Part shown: piece after piece, positions 24,707 through 32,433 of the stretch | Layout: each line of letters starts with the position of its first letter | Position numbering within the stretch: the stretch's first letter is position 1 | Assembly: GCA_947625625.1 (NCBI GenBank) | Contig: CANQPC010000013.1 | Coordinates: forward strand, 1-36,879 | Reading direction: 5' to 3' | Source: an uncultured Bacilli bacterium | GTDB lineage: Bacteria > Bacillota_I > Bacilli_A > RF39 > UBA660 | DNA length: 36,879 nucleotides | Program-made: the position numbers and the translations under genes | The notes under the pieces: model-generated | What the model was told of the DNA's origin: nothing | The model's input: the letters and a program-made list of their open reading frames with translations, nothing else | Database searches by the model: none

Positions 24707-24775
24707 AAAAAACTCTTAATAATATTTTCTCGTTCGAATAAATTTTAATGAGGGATGTTATGGTAAGAGTTTTTT
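24707..24775 (+). promoter_or_regulatory. Long-loop inverted repeat spanning the start of the next gene
   Basis: AAAAAACTCTTA (24707-24718) is perfectly complementary to TAAGAGTTTTTT (24764-24775). The loop of 45 nt contains the AGGG ribosome site and the ATG at 24760. The 3' arm is in codons 2-6 of the downstream gene and ends in a T run, so it could terminate rmuC transcription inside the next gene's start. Confidence 0.5.
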
Positions 24776-24981
24776 TCTTTTTACTAGGATTTGGACTTAT
24801 GGTAATTGGATGTAGTTTTATCATATTATATCTTAATCTTATGACAATTGGGTATAATTTTCTTAATTATGTTAATTTTATTAGCAGAAGAATAGAATGT
24901 TACTATAGCATAATTGGCCTTATAATTATGATTTTGTCAATAACTATAAAAGGAGATAAGAAAGATGAATTTTATTTATGA
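24760..24981 (+). CDS. Small two-helix membrane protein, unknown
   Basis: A 73-residue hydrophobic protein with helices at about 3-27 (VFFFLLGFGLMVIGCSFIILYLNL) and about 46-66 (YYSIIGLIIMILSITI), then a charged tail KGDKKDEFYL. I do not recognise a family. ATG 24760 follows AGGG by 5 nt; an in-frame ATG at 24748 lies before that site. Its last 17 bases overlap the next gene, so both are probably co-translated. Confidence 0.72.
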   Translation: MVRVFFFLLGFGLMVIGCSFIILYLNLMTIGYNFLNYVNFISRRIECYYSIIGLIIMILSITIKGDKKDEFYL

Positions 24982-25591
24982 TATCGTTCTCAATTTCAAT
25001 GAAGATTATTATAGTTTTTTTGAGTGGGACAAAAAAGATAATATTATTAATATCAAAAAGATTCCTTTATTTTTAATTGATAAAGATACATTTCAAAATA
25101 TGAAATATAATAAAGTCACCGTATCTAAAGATTTTATTGAAGTAATTAGAGATAGAACTTTTACATATTCTCGGGTAAAAGTAGGGCTAGTAGCTCTTGT
25201 TACTAATGGAAAAGAAGTAATGGGAGTACTCTTTAATGATAAAGGAGTATTAATAAAAAAAAGTAGTCTTCTTTTAGATGAAGAAGAAGAAGTAATCGAT
25301 GAAATTAATTATGATAAAATATATGACATTGATATCATAAAAGTACAAAAGAAAAAAGTAGATGAAACAAATAGAATTGAAAAAGAAAAAAAGAAATTTT
25401 TAATTAAATTTATTAGTAAAGAAACAAATAATATAACTTTAAAATATCTATATTATGATTATTTTGAAGAAGAAGAAGATAATATTGAACTAATTAAAAA
25501 TAAATTAATTAAAGAAATTAAAAACAATTGGAGTAAAAAACTTAATAAATTTTATGATACTGTCAAAATTTTTAATAAAATTATAAATTAA
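24965..25591 (+). CDS. Soluble protein of unknown function (DUF3603-like start)
   Basis: A 208-residue Lys/Glu-rich cytoplasmic protein. The first 40 residues (IYDIVLNFNEDYYSFFEWDKKDNIINIKKIPLF) recall, from memory, the start of DUF3603-type proteins of Bacillota, with an aromatic-Glu-Trp motif followed by a KIPLF strand. I cannot confirm this. A beta-rich middle part (about 70-115) includes VGLVALVTNGKEVMGVLFNDKGVLI, and the C-terminal half is helical and highly charged. The start overlaps the membrane protein gene by 17 bases and has AAAGGAG about 10 nt upstream. An AT-rich hairpin and T run follow. Confidence 0.78.
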   Translation: MNFIYDIVLNFNEDYYSFFEWDKKDNIINIKKIPLFLIDKDTFQNMKYNKVTVSKDFIEVIRDRTFTYSRVKVGLVALVTNGKEVMGVLFNDKGVLIKKSSLLLDEEEEVIDEINYDKIYDIDIIKVQKKKVDETNRIEKEKKKFLIKFISKETNNITLKYLYYDYFEEEEDNIELIKNKLIKEIKNNWSKKLNKFYDTVKIFNKIIN

Positions 25592-25600
25592 ATAAACGTA

Positions 25601-25634
25601 AAATATAGAAATTTAATATTTTTATATTTTTTTT
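25601..25634 (+). terminator. AT-rich terminator
   Basis: AAATATA (25601-25607) pairs with TATATTT (25623-25629), with an inner AAA/TTT pairing, followed by a run of Ts. The stem has no G or C, so it is weak. Confidence 0.45.
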
Positions 25635-25717
25635 ATTAATAACATTGTAAATATAGTAACACAAAGTCTTACTAATCAATTATCAATTTATATGTAGAAA
25701 TTTATAATGATTAGTGT

Positions 25718-25723
25718 TATAAT
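25718..25723 (+). promoter_or_regulatory. Extended -10 promoter of the metallopeptidase-ATPase operon
   Basis: Consensus TATAAT preceded by TGT (TGn extension, 25715-25717). TAGAAA at 25695-25700 gives a partial -35 with a 17-bp spacer. The start codon follows about 26 nt after the predicted transcription start. Confidence 0.5.
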
Positions 25724-25755
25724 TTTTATAGATAATAGATAAAGGAGTTACATAT

Positions 25756-26910
25756 ATGAAATGTATTCACTGCGAGGCAGAAATCGAATCAGATGATAAT
25801 TTTTGTCCTAAATGCGGCCATTGGACTCCTCATGGCTATGACTTTTTAAAAGATCAAACAAATATTGAAATGATAGCTCACGGAGAATCCATTAAACAAA
25901 GTAATAGATTAGTATTATTAATGAGCTTATTTGTAATTGGATGCCTTACTTTTACTATTATGATGTTTATTAGAGGAGAAAGTCTTTTCTTACCTTTTTC
26001 GTATTTAAAAAAGCAATGGAATAATTATATGTATGGCTATAATACTTCCGCTATAAAAACAGATAATAAATACGACAAAATAGAGATAAATACTTATGAA
26101 GATGCCATTTCCTTTATAAAAAAAGATTTTCAAAAACAAACATTTATATGTCGAGAAGATAATGAATTATTTAAAATAGAAGATGAATTAGAAAAAAATT
26201 ATCAAATACCCAATGTCGTATTTTGTGATATGCCGTATGAAGAAGCTAGTAAGATAAAAAAAGTAATAGATAGAATGTATTTCCTTTTTCCTAATATCGA
26301 AGGAGCTCTAACTAATATAACAATTACAAATGCAAGTCATGAATATATTGCTAGATTTCAGCCTATGTATCAATTTGTAAATATAGAAGAAGATATCACA
26401 AAATACAATAAAGTAAATAAGACACAGATACTTCTTAATAGCTATTATTTCTTAAATGAGGAAATGCTAGATAATTCAATTCAAAGTACAGTTGGTGAAA
26501 ATTGGTATGTTGAAGATGCCACTTGGGAATCATCAATAGCTCATGAAATAGGTCATTACATATCTTTTGTATTGTTACTAAAAGAAAATAAGTTAGCTAA
26601 CATAACACTAGTTAATTCTTCTAATTATCAAAGCATCACTAATGTATTAAATTCGTTTGAAAAAGGCAATTATCAACAAGACATTTTAAATACCGCTCTA
26701 AATAATTACAATACAAGATATAATACCAAATTAGATTTAACCGAATTTGCCTTGACAATTTCCCGCTATGCATCTGAAAAAGATGATAATGGAAATTTAA
26801 TATATGATGAAATAATAGCGGAAGCTATACACGATTACTATTTACATGACGATAATATGCAAAGTAGTAGTGCAGAAATTATTAAAATTATTAAGGAAAT
26901 GTTAAAATAA
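25756..26910 (+). CDS. Zinc-ribbon, membrane-anchored HExxH putative metallopeptidase
   Basis: A 384-residue protein. The N-terminal zinc ribbon has CIHC (3-6) and CPKC (17-20), and one membrane helix lies at about 51-72. The large C-terminal part is by inference outside the cell. It carries WESSIAHEIGHYISFVLLL with HEIGH at 263-267, and later ISRYASEKDDNG followed by DEIIAEAIHDYY (352-362). The pair HExxH plus a distal SxYA and AEA-type glutamate helix is a gluzincin-like pattern also seen in lethal-factor-type peptidases; E356 is my candidate third zinc ligand. ATG follows AAAGGAG. It begins a tight operon: the next gene overlaps by 1 base, then a P-type ATPase. Substrate is unknown; a role in envelope or metal homeostasis is inference from neighbours. 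Confidence 0.82.
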   Translation: MKCIHCEAEIESDDNFCPKCGHWTPHGYDFLKDQTNIEMIAHGESIKQSNRLVLLMSLFVIGCLTFTIMMFIRGESLFLPFSYLKKQWNNYMYGYNTSAIKTDNKYDKIEINTYEDAISFIKKDFQKQTFICREDNELFKIEDELEKNYQIPNVVFCDMPYEEASKIKKVIDRMYFLFPNIEGALTNITITNASHEYIARFQPMYQFVNIEEDITKYNKVNKTQILLNSYYFLNEEMLDNSIQSTVGENWYVEDATWESSIAHEIGHYISFVLLLKENKLANITLVNSSNYQSITNVLNSFEKGNYQQDILNTALNNYNTRYNTKLDLTEFALTISRYASEKDDNGNLIYDEIIAEAIHDYYLHDDNMQSSSAEIIKIIKEMLK

Positions 26911-27092
26911 TGAGAAAATGTTTAAATTGTAAAAATGATGTCAGAGATGATGATATTTATTGTCGAAATTGTGGATTTTTAATTCAAAGTAATAGAAATT
27001 ATATAATAGTGAATATATTTATCGTTATTATGGTAATAGGAATTATCTTTTTAATAGCCCTATTTGTGGCTTCTTATATGATAGAAAAGTAG
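26910..27092 (+). CDS. Small zinc-ribbon single-helix membrane protein
   Basis: A 60-residue protein with a zinc ribbon, CLNC (4-7) and CRNC (18-21), followed by one membrane helix (about 32-56). It is like a stand-alone version of the N-terminus of the preceding protein. The start overlaps the upstream stop by 1 base (TAATG) and lies 9 nt before the P-type ATPase gene. It probably acts as a partner or regulator within the operon, but nothing in the sequence shows which. Confidence 0.8.
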   Translation: MRKCLNCKNDVRDDDIYCRNCGFLIQSNRNYIIVNIFIVIMVIGIIFLIALFVASYMIEK

Positions 27093-27101
27093 GAGGAAAT
27101 T

Positions 27102-29717
27102 ATGGAAGAACCAAATAAAATGGAATATAATGAAAAAGTAGAAGAAATATATAAAAGACTAAATACTAGTTTAAATGGTCTTACCGAAGAAGAAGCAAAA
27201 AAAAGATTAGCAAGAGATGGTGAAAATAAATTAACTGAAAGGAAGAAAAAATCAAACATAGCTCTATTTTTAGGACAATTTAATGATTTCATGATTATTC
27301 TTTTAATATTTGCTTCACTATTTTCTTTTGGAATATCTTATGCTCGTCATGAATCATATGTTGATTCAATTATTATAATTATCATAGTTATCATTAATGC
27401 TATACTAAGTTTTATTCAAGAAAAAAAAGCTGATATGGCTATTGAAGAATTAAATAAAATGTTTATAACTAATAACTATGTCATTAGAGATGGAAAAAAA
27501 GTTCAAGTAGATGTTAGAAAAATTGTTGTAGGAGACATTATCGAACTTGAAGCTGGTGACTATGTATCAGCGGATGGTCGAATTATCAGTTCTGACAGTT
27601 TAGAAGTTAACGAATCAACATTGACAGGAGAATCAAAATCTATCAAAAAAGATAACGAAGATATTACTGTTCAAAAAGAATTGTATGAAAGAAAAAATAT
27701 GGTTTATGCTGGATGTAATGTTACTAACGGTCATGCCTTTGTAGTTGTTACTGCTACCGCTATGAATACTGAACTTGGTAAAATAGCTAACAGTTTAATT
27801 AATAAAAAAAGTGATTTAACACCTTTACAAAAGAAAATAAATAAAATTAGTAAAGTTCTAACCTATGTAATACTTGGGATCATTATTCTTATGATGATAA
27901 TTGGACTAGCTATGAAAAACGATTTCTTCGATATTCTAATGCTTTCCATATCACTTGCAGTTGCCGCTATTCCCGAAGGAATGTCTTCCATAATAACTAT
28001 TATTTTATCAGTAGGAATGACAGCAATGGCAAAAAGAAATGTTATCATAAGAAAAATGGCTTCTGTCGAAACCCTTGGTTCTACTGATGTTATATGTTCT
28101 GATAAGACTGGAACTATAACCCAAAATAAAATGCTAGTAAAATGCTTATACGTTAACGATAATTTATATTCTGATAAAGATGAAATAGTTAATGACGACT
28201 TATTAAAATTATGTGCTAGTATGTGTCATAATGTTAAAAAGAATAATGATACTTATATGGGAGATGAAACAGAAGTTGCTATTTATAAATATTTAGAAAA
28301 TAATAAATATGAAGTTTTAAATAGTAAAAGATTAAAAGAATATCCTTTTGATTCTGATAGAAAAATGATGAGTGTCATAAATGAAGTGGAAAATAAAAAA
28401 TATTCTTTTACTAAAGGAAGTTTAGAGAGTGTAATTAACAATTGTTCTAGGTACATAGTTAATGATAATATTTTAGATATAAACGAAAAGTTTAAAAATA
28501 AAATACTCGAAATTGAAAAAGAGTTATCTTTAAAATCACTTCGATTACTTGCTTTTGCTTACAAATATGACGATATTGATAATCCAGAAACAAATATGAT
28601 ATTTATTGGTCTTATTGGAATGATGGATCCCCCTAGAGAAACAGTTCCTAATGCCATTTTAACATGCATAAACTCTGGTATAAAGCCAATAATGATAACA
28701 GGAGATAGTATTAATACTGCAAGGGCTATTGCTAAAGAAGTGGGTATAATTGATGTTGAAGAAAAGGCTATCGAAGGAAAAGTTATCGATAAAATGACTG
28801 ATGATGAATTAAAAGAAGCCGTAAATTATTATCAAGTATATGCTCGAATTTCTCCTAATACCAAGTTGAGAATTGTCGAATCACTTCAAAGTCAAGGCCT
28901 TGTAGTTGCTATGACGGGTGATGGAGTAAATGATGCTCCAGCAATTCAAAAAGCAGATATTGGAATTGGAATGGGTATAACTGGTACAGAAGTAGTTAAA
29001 AAAGTAGCCGATTGCATATTAGTTGACGATAGCTTTTCAACAATTGTCGATGGAGTCGAAGAAGGAAGAAGAATTACTGCCAATATTAAGAAAGTAATAC
29101 TCTATCTTCTCGCTGGAAATATCGTCGAAGTTATTTTAGTCTTTGTATCGATGCTTTTAAATATGGAAATGTTTTCAACTTTACAACTTCTATGGTTAAA
29201 TCTAGTAACTGACTCTATTCCCGCAATAATGCTTGCTTTTGAAAAAGCTGATAAAGATATTATGGATAATACTCCTGCCAATAGATCTAGTACAACCTTT
29301 TTTACTCCTTTTCTATCAGCTAAAATTATTATTAGTGCCATAATTAAATCAGTGATTATGATTGTTCTCTTCGTTTATTATGCTAAGACAAAAGACGCTG
29401 GAATTGCTAGTTCCCTAATGTTTATATATCTAATAGCAAATGAATTATTATTTTCTTTCTCTTGTAGAAATTTAAAGCATTCAGTAATTAATAAACATAT
29501 ATTTAGTAATAAAAAATTATCAATAGGTATAGGAATTATAACTATCATTCAAGTTCTTACTTTGACGACAGGACTTTCAAAATTCTTTATAGTTAAAGGT
29601 CTTTTATTAAAGGATGTAATAATTTGTTTAAACATATGCTTTATAGTATTCATCTGTGGAGAACTTTTAAAACCTATTTATACTAAAATGTTTAAAGATT
29701 ATACGGAGGTAAATTAA
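27102..29717 (+). CDS. P-type cation ATPase, Ca2+-type (P2A-like)
   Basis: An 871-residue membrane pump with the standard P2 order. The cation ATPase N-domain (about 5-70) has LTEEEAKKRLARDGENKL, and the first helices lie near 58-110. The actuator domain has LTGES. PEGM (291-294) stands in the place of the usual PEGL. DKTGT begins at the phosphorylated aspartate D334, the nucleotide domain has FTKGS, and the hinge is MTGDGVNDAP (604-613). Six C-terminal helices follow. The segment NLVTDSIPAIMLAF matches the NxxTDxxP cation site of SERCA/PMCA-type pumps, so Ca2+ (or Mn2+) export is the best guess. GGAGG lies 6 nt before ATG. It is in an operon with two zinc-ribbon membrane proteins upstream and an exported protein downstream (1-base overlap). 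Confidence 0.94.
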   Translation: MEEPNKMEYNEKVEEIYKRLNTSLNGLTEEEAKKRLARDGENKLTERKKKSNIALFLGQFNDFMIILLIFASLFSFGISYARHESYVDSIIIIIIVIINAILSFIQEKKADMAIEELNKMFITNNYVIRDGKKVQVDVRKIVVGDIIELEAGDYVSADGRIISSDSLEVNESTLTGESKSIKKDNEDITVQKELYERKNMVYAGCNVTNGHAFVVVTATAMNTELGKIANSLINKKSDLTPLQKKINKISKVLTYVILGIIILMMIIGLAMKNDFFDILMLSISLAVAAIPEGMSSIITIILSVGMTAMAKRNVIIRKMASVETLGSTDVICSDKTGTITQNKMLVKCLYVNDNLYSDKDEIVNDDLLKLCASMCHNVKKNNDTYMGDETEVAIYKYLENNKYEVLNSKRLKEYPFDSDRKMMSVINEVENKKYSFTKGSLESVINNCSRYIVNDNILDINEKFKNKILEIEKELSLKSLRLLAFAYKYDDIDNPETNMIFIGLIGMMDPPRETVPNAILTCINSGIKPIMITGDSINTARAIAKEVGIIDVEEKAIEGKVIDKMTDDELKEAVNYYQVYARISPNTKLRIVESLQSQGLVVAMTGDGVNDAPAIQKADIGIGMGITGTEVVKKVADCILVDDSFSTIVDGVEEGRRITANIKKVILYLLAGNIVEVILVFVSMLLNMEMFSTLQLLWLNLVTDSIPAIMLAFEKADKDIMDNTPANRSSTTFFTPFLSAKIIISAIIKSVIMIVLFVYYAKTKDAGIASSLMFIYLIANELLFSFSCRNLKHSVINKHIFSNKKLSIGIGIITIIQVLTLTTGLSKFFIVKGLLLKDVIICLNICFIVFICGELLKPIYTKMFKDYTEVN

Positions 29718-30094
29718 TGAAAAATAATAATATGACTACATTTATAATAGTAGCGGGTGTGTTAATTTTAATTATATTTTCAGTAACACTAAGTATTAAT
29801 CTTTTACCAAATTATGAAAGTAATTCCTATTTTGCTAAACCAAGTGATAATATGATAGCTAAAATTGAAAATATTACTGTTGAAAATGGTATAATGACTA
29901 TTACTACTTCTGGTAATCCTACCTATTATTGTGCTAAAGTTACTAGAACTACTCCTAAGCAAAACTCCCTTTGCTGGAAAGAAATAAAAAATAATAAAGT
30001 ATCTGTTTCTATTTTCGAATATAAAAAATATTATATTTGGCTAAAAGATGAGAATGATAATATAAGCAACTATACCAGTTTAAATTTATATTAA
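29717..30094 (+). CDS. Membrane-anchored exported protein in the P-type ATPase operon
   Basis: A 125-residue protein with an N-terminal signal anchor (about 7-29) and a compact beta-rich extracytoplasmic part. Two Cys, in YYCAKV and SLCWKE, could form a disulfide. The end, YYIWLKDENDNISNY, resembles the last strand of Ig-like folds found on surface proteins. I do not recognise a family. The start is the last base of the ATPase stop (TAATG), with GGAGG upstream, so synthesis is coupled to the pump. It ends at a bidirectional terminator. Confidence 0.78.
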   Translation: MKNNNMTTFIIVAGVLILIIFSVTLSINLLPNYESNSYFAKPSDNMIAKIENITVENGIMTITTSGNPTYYCAKVTRTTPKQNSLCWKEIKNNKVSVSIFEYKKYYIWLKDENDNISNYTSLNLY

Positions 30095-30096
30095 TA

Positions 30097-30124
30097 AAAA
30101 AAATGGCTTGATAACCATTTTTTT
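30097..30124. terminator. Bidirectional terminator between convergent genes
   Basis: A run of A plus TGG (30097-30106) pairs perfectly with CCA plus a run of T (30115-30124) across an 8-nt loop. Either strand reads a hairpin with a T tail, so it serves both the ATPase operon and the foldase gene. Confidence 0.75.
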
Positions 30125-31232
30125 ATTTATAATGTTCCATATAAGTATTATATTTTTTTTCTAGAACCGTATCATGAAATTTAATTCCTGCATCTGTACG
30201 CATTTTATCTAAAGCTATATAAGAAATATTTTTATCTTCTTCAGACTTTTTATCTGATAAAGTTTCAATAATTTCTTCTTTAACATCTTCAAGGGAAGGT
30301 TTTGCTTTTTGATCGATACGATATACAATGTGATATCCATATGAAGTTTCAACAGGCTTTTTACTATAACTATCATCCGCTAATTTTTGCATTTCTTCTT
30401 TGTAAGCATCTTCTAAGTTAGCATTGTAAGACTTGTAACCTAATTCTTCATAAGTAATAGAATCTTTATATTCTTCTTTTACTTCATCAAATGTTTTTCC
30501 CTCATTTAATTTAGTAATAATTTCTTCCGCTAACTTTTTAGCTTCTTCTTTTTCTTCGTCAGTAGCGGTATTATTAACTTTAACAAGAATATGTTTCGTA
30601 TTGATATCTCCATATACGTTATCATCATAGTAATCCTGAATTTCATCTTCAGTAATTAAGCTTTTAATATAGTCTTCTACATACTTATTTCTACGATAAT
30701 CTAATCTCAAATATGCAAGAAAAGCAGCTTCACTACCAAAACCATTATTAGCTAAAAATTCTTCTTTACTAGTTCCATACTGATCGTAAATATTATAGTA
30801 ATTTTCGGCTTGACTTTTTACTTCATCTTCCATCTCATCATTTTCTGGATACTTTTCTTCGAGAATTTTATTATCTATCTTTTCAAGTAAAGAGCTTATC
30901 GAATAAATTTGCTTCATATCTTCATATAGATCCTCAGCAGTTATAACTAATCCATCAATTTCTGCAACTGGTTCTTTTCCATCTTCTAATTTAGCTATAC
31001 GATCAGGCCAAATAAGAATAGTAACGAACACACTTACTAATACTCCGCCAATTACTCCATAGATAGCTAATCGATATTTATCAAACCATTCTAACCATTT
31101 TGGCATCTCATTATTTTTCTTTGTTACTTTACTAACTTTTTTTTCTTCTTTTTTTGTTTTAGAACTGCTATTTGCTTTCTTGCTGTCTATTATTTCCTTC
31201 TTATCTTCTTCAATTTTCTTTTTCTTTGGCAC
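30123..31232 (-). CDS. PrsA-like parvulin peptidyl-prolyl isomerase, transmembrane-anchored
   Basis: A 369-residue foldase that would help secreted proteins fold at the outer face of the membrane by cis-trans isomerisation at proline. A very Lys-rich cytoplasmic tail (1-53) is followed by one membrane helix (about 54-75). A SurA/PrsA-type helical chaperone part spans about 88-205. The parvulin domain (about 210-308) begins TKHILVKV and ends TSYGYHIVYR, both family marks. A C-terminal helix closes it. Bacillus PrsA is a lipoprotein; here there is no lipobox, and anchoring is by the helix. The start is GTG with AAAGGAG 8 nt upstream. It is divergent from the YjcZ-like genes. Confidence 0.9.
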   Translation of the reverse strand: MPKKKKIEEDKKEIIDSKKANSSSKTKKEEKKVSKVTKKNNEMPKWLEWFDKYRLAIYGVIGGVLVSVFVTILIWPDRIAKLEDGKEPVAEIDGLVITAEDLYEDMKQIYSISSLLEKIDNKILEEKYPENDEMEDEVKSQAENYYNIYDQYGTSKEEFLANNGFGSEAAFLAYLRLDYRRNKYVEDYIKSLITEDEIQDYYDDNVYGDINTKHILVKVNNTATDEEKEEAKKLAEEIITKLNEGKTFDEVKEEYKDSITYEELGYKSYNANLEDAYKEEMQKLADDSYSKKPVETSYGYHIVYRIDQKAKPSLEDVKEEIIETLSDKKSEEDKNISYIALDKMRTDAGIKFHDTVLEKKYNTYMEHYK

Positions 31233-31360
31233 GTTAATTCTCCTTTCATTAGTCCATTAATATCATAGCAAAAATAAAATAAAATTACAAGTTTATTTTA
31301 TAAATATGGGAAAAATAACATAGTTTTTAATATTTTACTTTTTAACTATATCATAATCCG

Positions 31361-31389
31361 ACACACTTTTTAATTTTTTCCATAAAATA
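31361..31389 (+). promoter_or_regulatory. Candidate sporulation (SigE/SigK-type) promoter for the YjcZ-like genes
   Basis: CATAAAATA (31381-31389) fits the CATANNNTA -10 pattern of mother-cell sigma factors, and AC pairs in ACACAC (31361-31366) give a SigK-like -35 with a spacer near 16 bp. It lies 30 bp before the first YjcZ-like start. In A+T-rich DNA such a match can be accidental. Confidence 0.35.
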
Positions 31390-31418
31390 ATGTGAATAGA
31401 AAAAAGGAGGAATGTGTA

Positions 31419-31508
31419 ATGAGTAACTGCGGAACTGGCGGCTCTTCTGCTGCAATCGTTTTAGTTTTATTTATTCTTTTAATAATTATACTTGGCGCTT
31501 GGATATAG
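31419..31508 (+). CDS. YjcZ-family small hydrophobic protein 1
   Basis: A 29-residue micro-protein: short polar Gly/Ser/Cys head (MSNCGTGGSS), then one hydrophobic helix AAIVLVLFILLIIILGAWI. The LVLFILLIIILG core matches the YjcZ family of tiny proteins annotated in spore formers as sporulation proteins. A perfect AAAGGAGG lies 8 nt before ATG. A second, similar gene follows 17 nt later. The family is linked to spores by expression studies in Bacillus; its molecular role is unknown. Confidence 0.82.
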   Translation: MSNCGTGGSSAAIVLVLFILLIIILGAWI

Positions 31509-31525
31509 TAAAGGGGGTGTAAATA

Positions 31526-31627
31526 ATGTCTGGAAATAGTTCTTGTAACGGAAGTAATGGCTTCTTAATCGTTGTTGTTTTATATATCCTACTTGCTATA
31601 ATAATAGGATCTGCATTTTTATATTAA
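31526..31627 (+). CDS. YjcZ-family small hydrophobic protein 2
   Basis: A 33-residue micro-protein with head MSGNSSCNGSNG and helix FLIVVVLYILLAIIIGSAFLY, the same design as its upstream neighbour. GGGGGTG precedes ATG at 7-8 nt. Both heads hold one Cys, which could allow cross-linking. A UUCG-capped terminator follows at once, so the two genes form a compact transcript. Confidence 0.82.
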   Translation: MSGNSSCNGSNGFLIVVVLYILLAIIIGSAFLY

Positions 31628-31647
31628 AAAAAATATTAATTTTAAAG

Positions 31648-31672
31648 AAACTATCTTCGGATAGTTTTTTTA
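31648..31672 (+). terminator. UUCG-tetraloop terminator of the YjcZ-like pair
   Basis: AAACTATC (31648-31655), loop TTCG, GATAGTTT (31660-31667) and a T run. The C(UUCG)G closure is the very stable tetraloop. Confidence 0.9.
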
Positions 31673-31673
31673 T

Positions 31674-31709
31674 TAAAAAAGTTAATTCTATATCATTTTT
31701 AGAATTAAC
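31674..31709 (-). terminator. Terminator of the HIT gene
   Basis: GTTAATTCT (31681-31689) and AGAATTAAC (31701-31709) form a perfect 9-bp stem. Read on the minus strand it is followed by TTTTTT (31680-31675), six nt after the HIT stop codon. Confidence 0.75.
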
Positions 31710-31714
31710 ATATT

Positions 31715-32071
31715 TTATTTTAATTTATTATATATTTCTTCGACAGATAATTTTTCTTCATTATGATACTTTGGAATAAGATGAAGATGAAAATGTTTTA
31801 CTTCTTGTCCCAAACCATTATTTTGACATAGCGATATTCCATCATAATTTAATCTTTCTTTTAATCTCTTTGCCATATCTCTAGCTATTTTAAGAATATA
31901 GTTCAAAGTTTCTTCATCAATATCAAAAAAATCTTGATAATGTTTTTTTGGAACAATTAAAGTATGTCCGTTATGATTAGGGTTAACATCTAAAAAAACT
32001 TTTACTATCTTATCTTCGTATAGGGTATACGATGGTATTTCATTATTAATAATTTTGCAAAATATATCCAT
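31715..32071 (-). CDS. HIT family nucleotide hydrolase/transferase (HinT-like)
   Basis: A 118-residue histidine triad protein. It starts with the family signature DIFCKIINNEIPSYTLYED, has NPNHNGHTLIVPKKHY in the middle, and ends with the triad HFHLHLIP (H93, H95, H97), where the middle histidine is the nucleophile. Such proteins hydrolyse adenosine phosphoramidates or dinucleoside polyphosphates in the cytoplasm. The length is typical of the Hit/HinT branch. ATG has AGGAGG upstream. It is a single gene with its own terminator, convergent with the YjcZ-like pair and divergent from the nucleotidyltransferase gene. Confidence 0.93.
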   Translation of the reverse strand: MDIFCKIINNEIPSYTLYEDKIVKVFLDVNPNHNGHTLIVPKKHYQDFFDIDEETLNYILKIARDMAKRLKERLNYDGISLCQNNGLGQEVKHFHLHLIPKYHNEEKLSVEEIYNKLK

Positions 32072-32433
32072 AATTTTCCTCCTAGTAAAAGTATAACAAA
32101 AAAAAGAAAATAAATAAATATTTTCTCAAGTGAATATCTGCGAATATTCTAATATAATTTTGTGTAATTTTATTAATTTATATACAAAGTATTAACTTTT
32201 TAAATTTTATTTGTTATAATTTAATTAAGAAAGATAATGTATCTATATAAAAGAAAAATATAAAAGTGAAAGGAGAATGATTAAAAGTAAATAGATTATA
32301 AAGACTAAATCTATATTTATTTTGAAACTTTGACTATAGTTTATATATTTATTATTATTTATGATTTATACTTTAGATTATCTATTTATATTGACTAAAA
32401 AAATTAATATTTAAAATGAAAGGATATTAAAAA
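32072..32433. other. Gene-free stretch between divergent genes, with a long leader
   Basis: 362 bases, extremely A+T rich. Near 32080 is the ribosome site of the HIT gene. A promoter at 32192-32220 points right and would give a leader of about 207 nt. In that leader lie AAAGGAG (32269-32275) not followed by a usable long reading frame, ATAGATT pairing with AATCTAT (around 32292-32315), and AAACT pairing with AGTTT (around 32324-32341). A TTTAGATTATCTATTT segment near 32375-32390 is partly complementary to the first hairpin. No protein-coding gene is seen. Confidence 0.6.
32192..32220 (+). promoter_or_regulatory. Promoter of the nucleotidyltransferase gene
   Basis: TTAACT (32192-32197) and consensus TATAAT (32215-32220) with a 17-bp spacer and a TGn extension (32212-32214). 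Confidence 0.6.

Noticed and set aside
31233-31418. Small RNA between the divergent foldase and YjcZ-like genes
   Set aside because: Only promoter-like sequence and no stable hairpin with a T tail were seen there.
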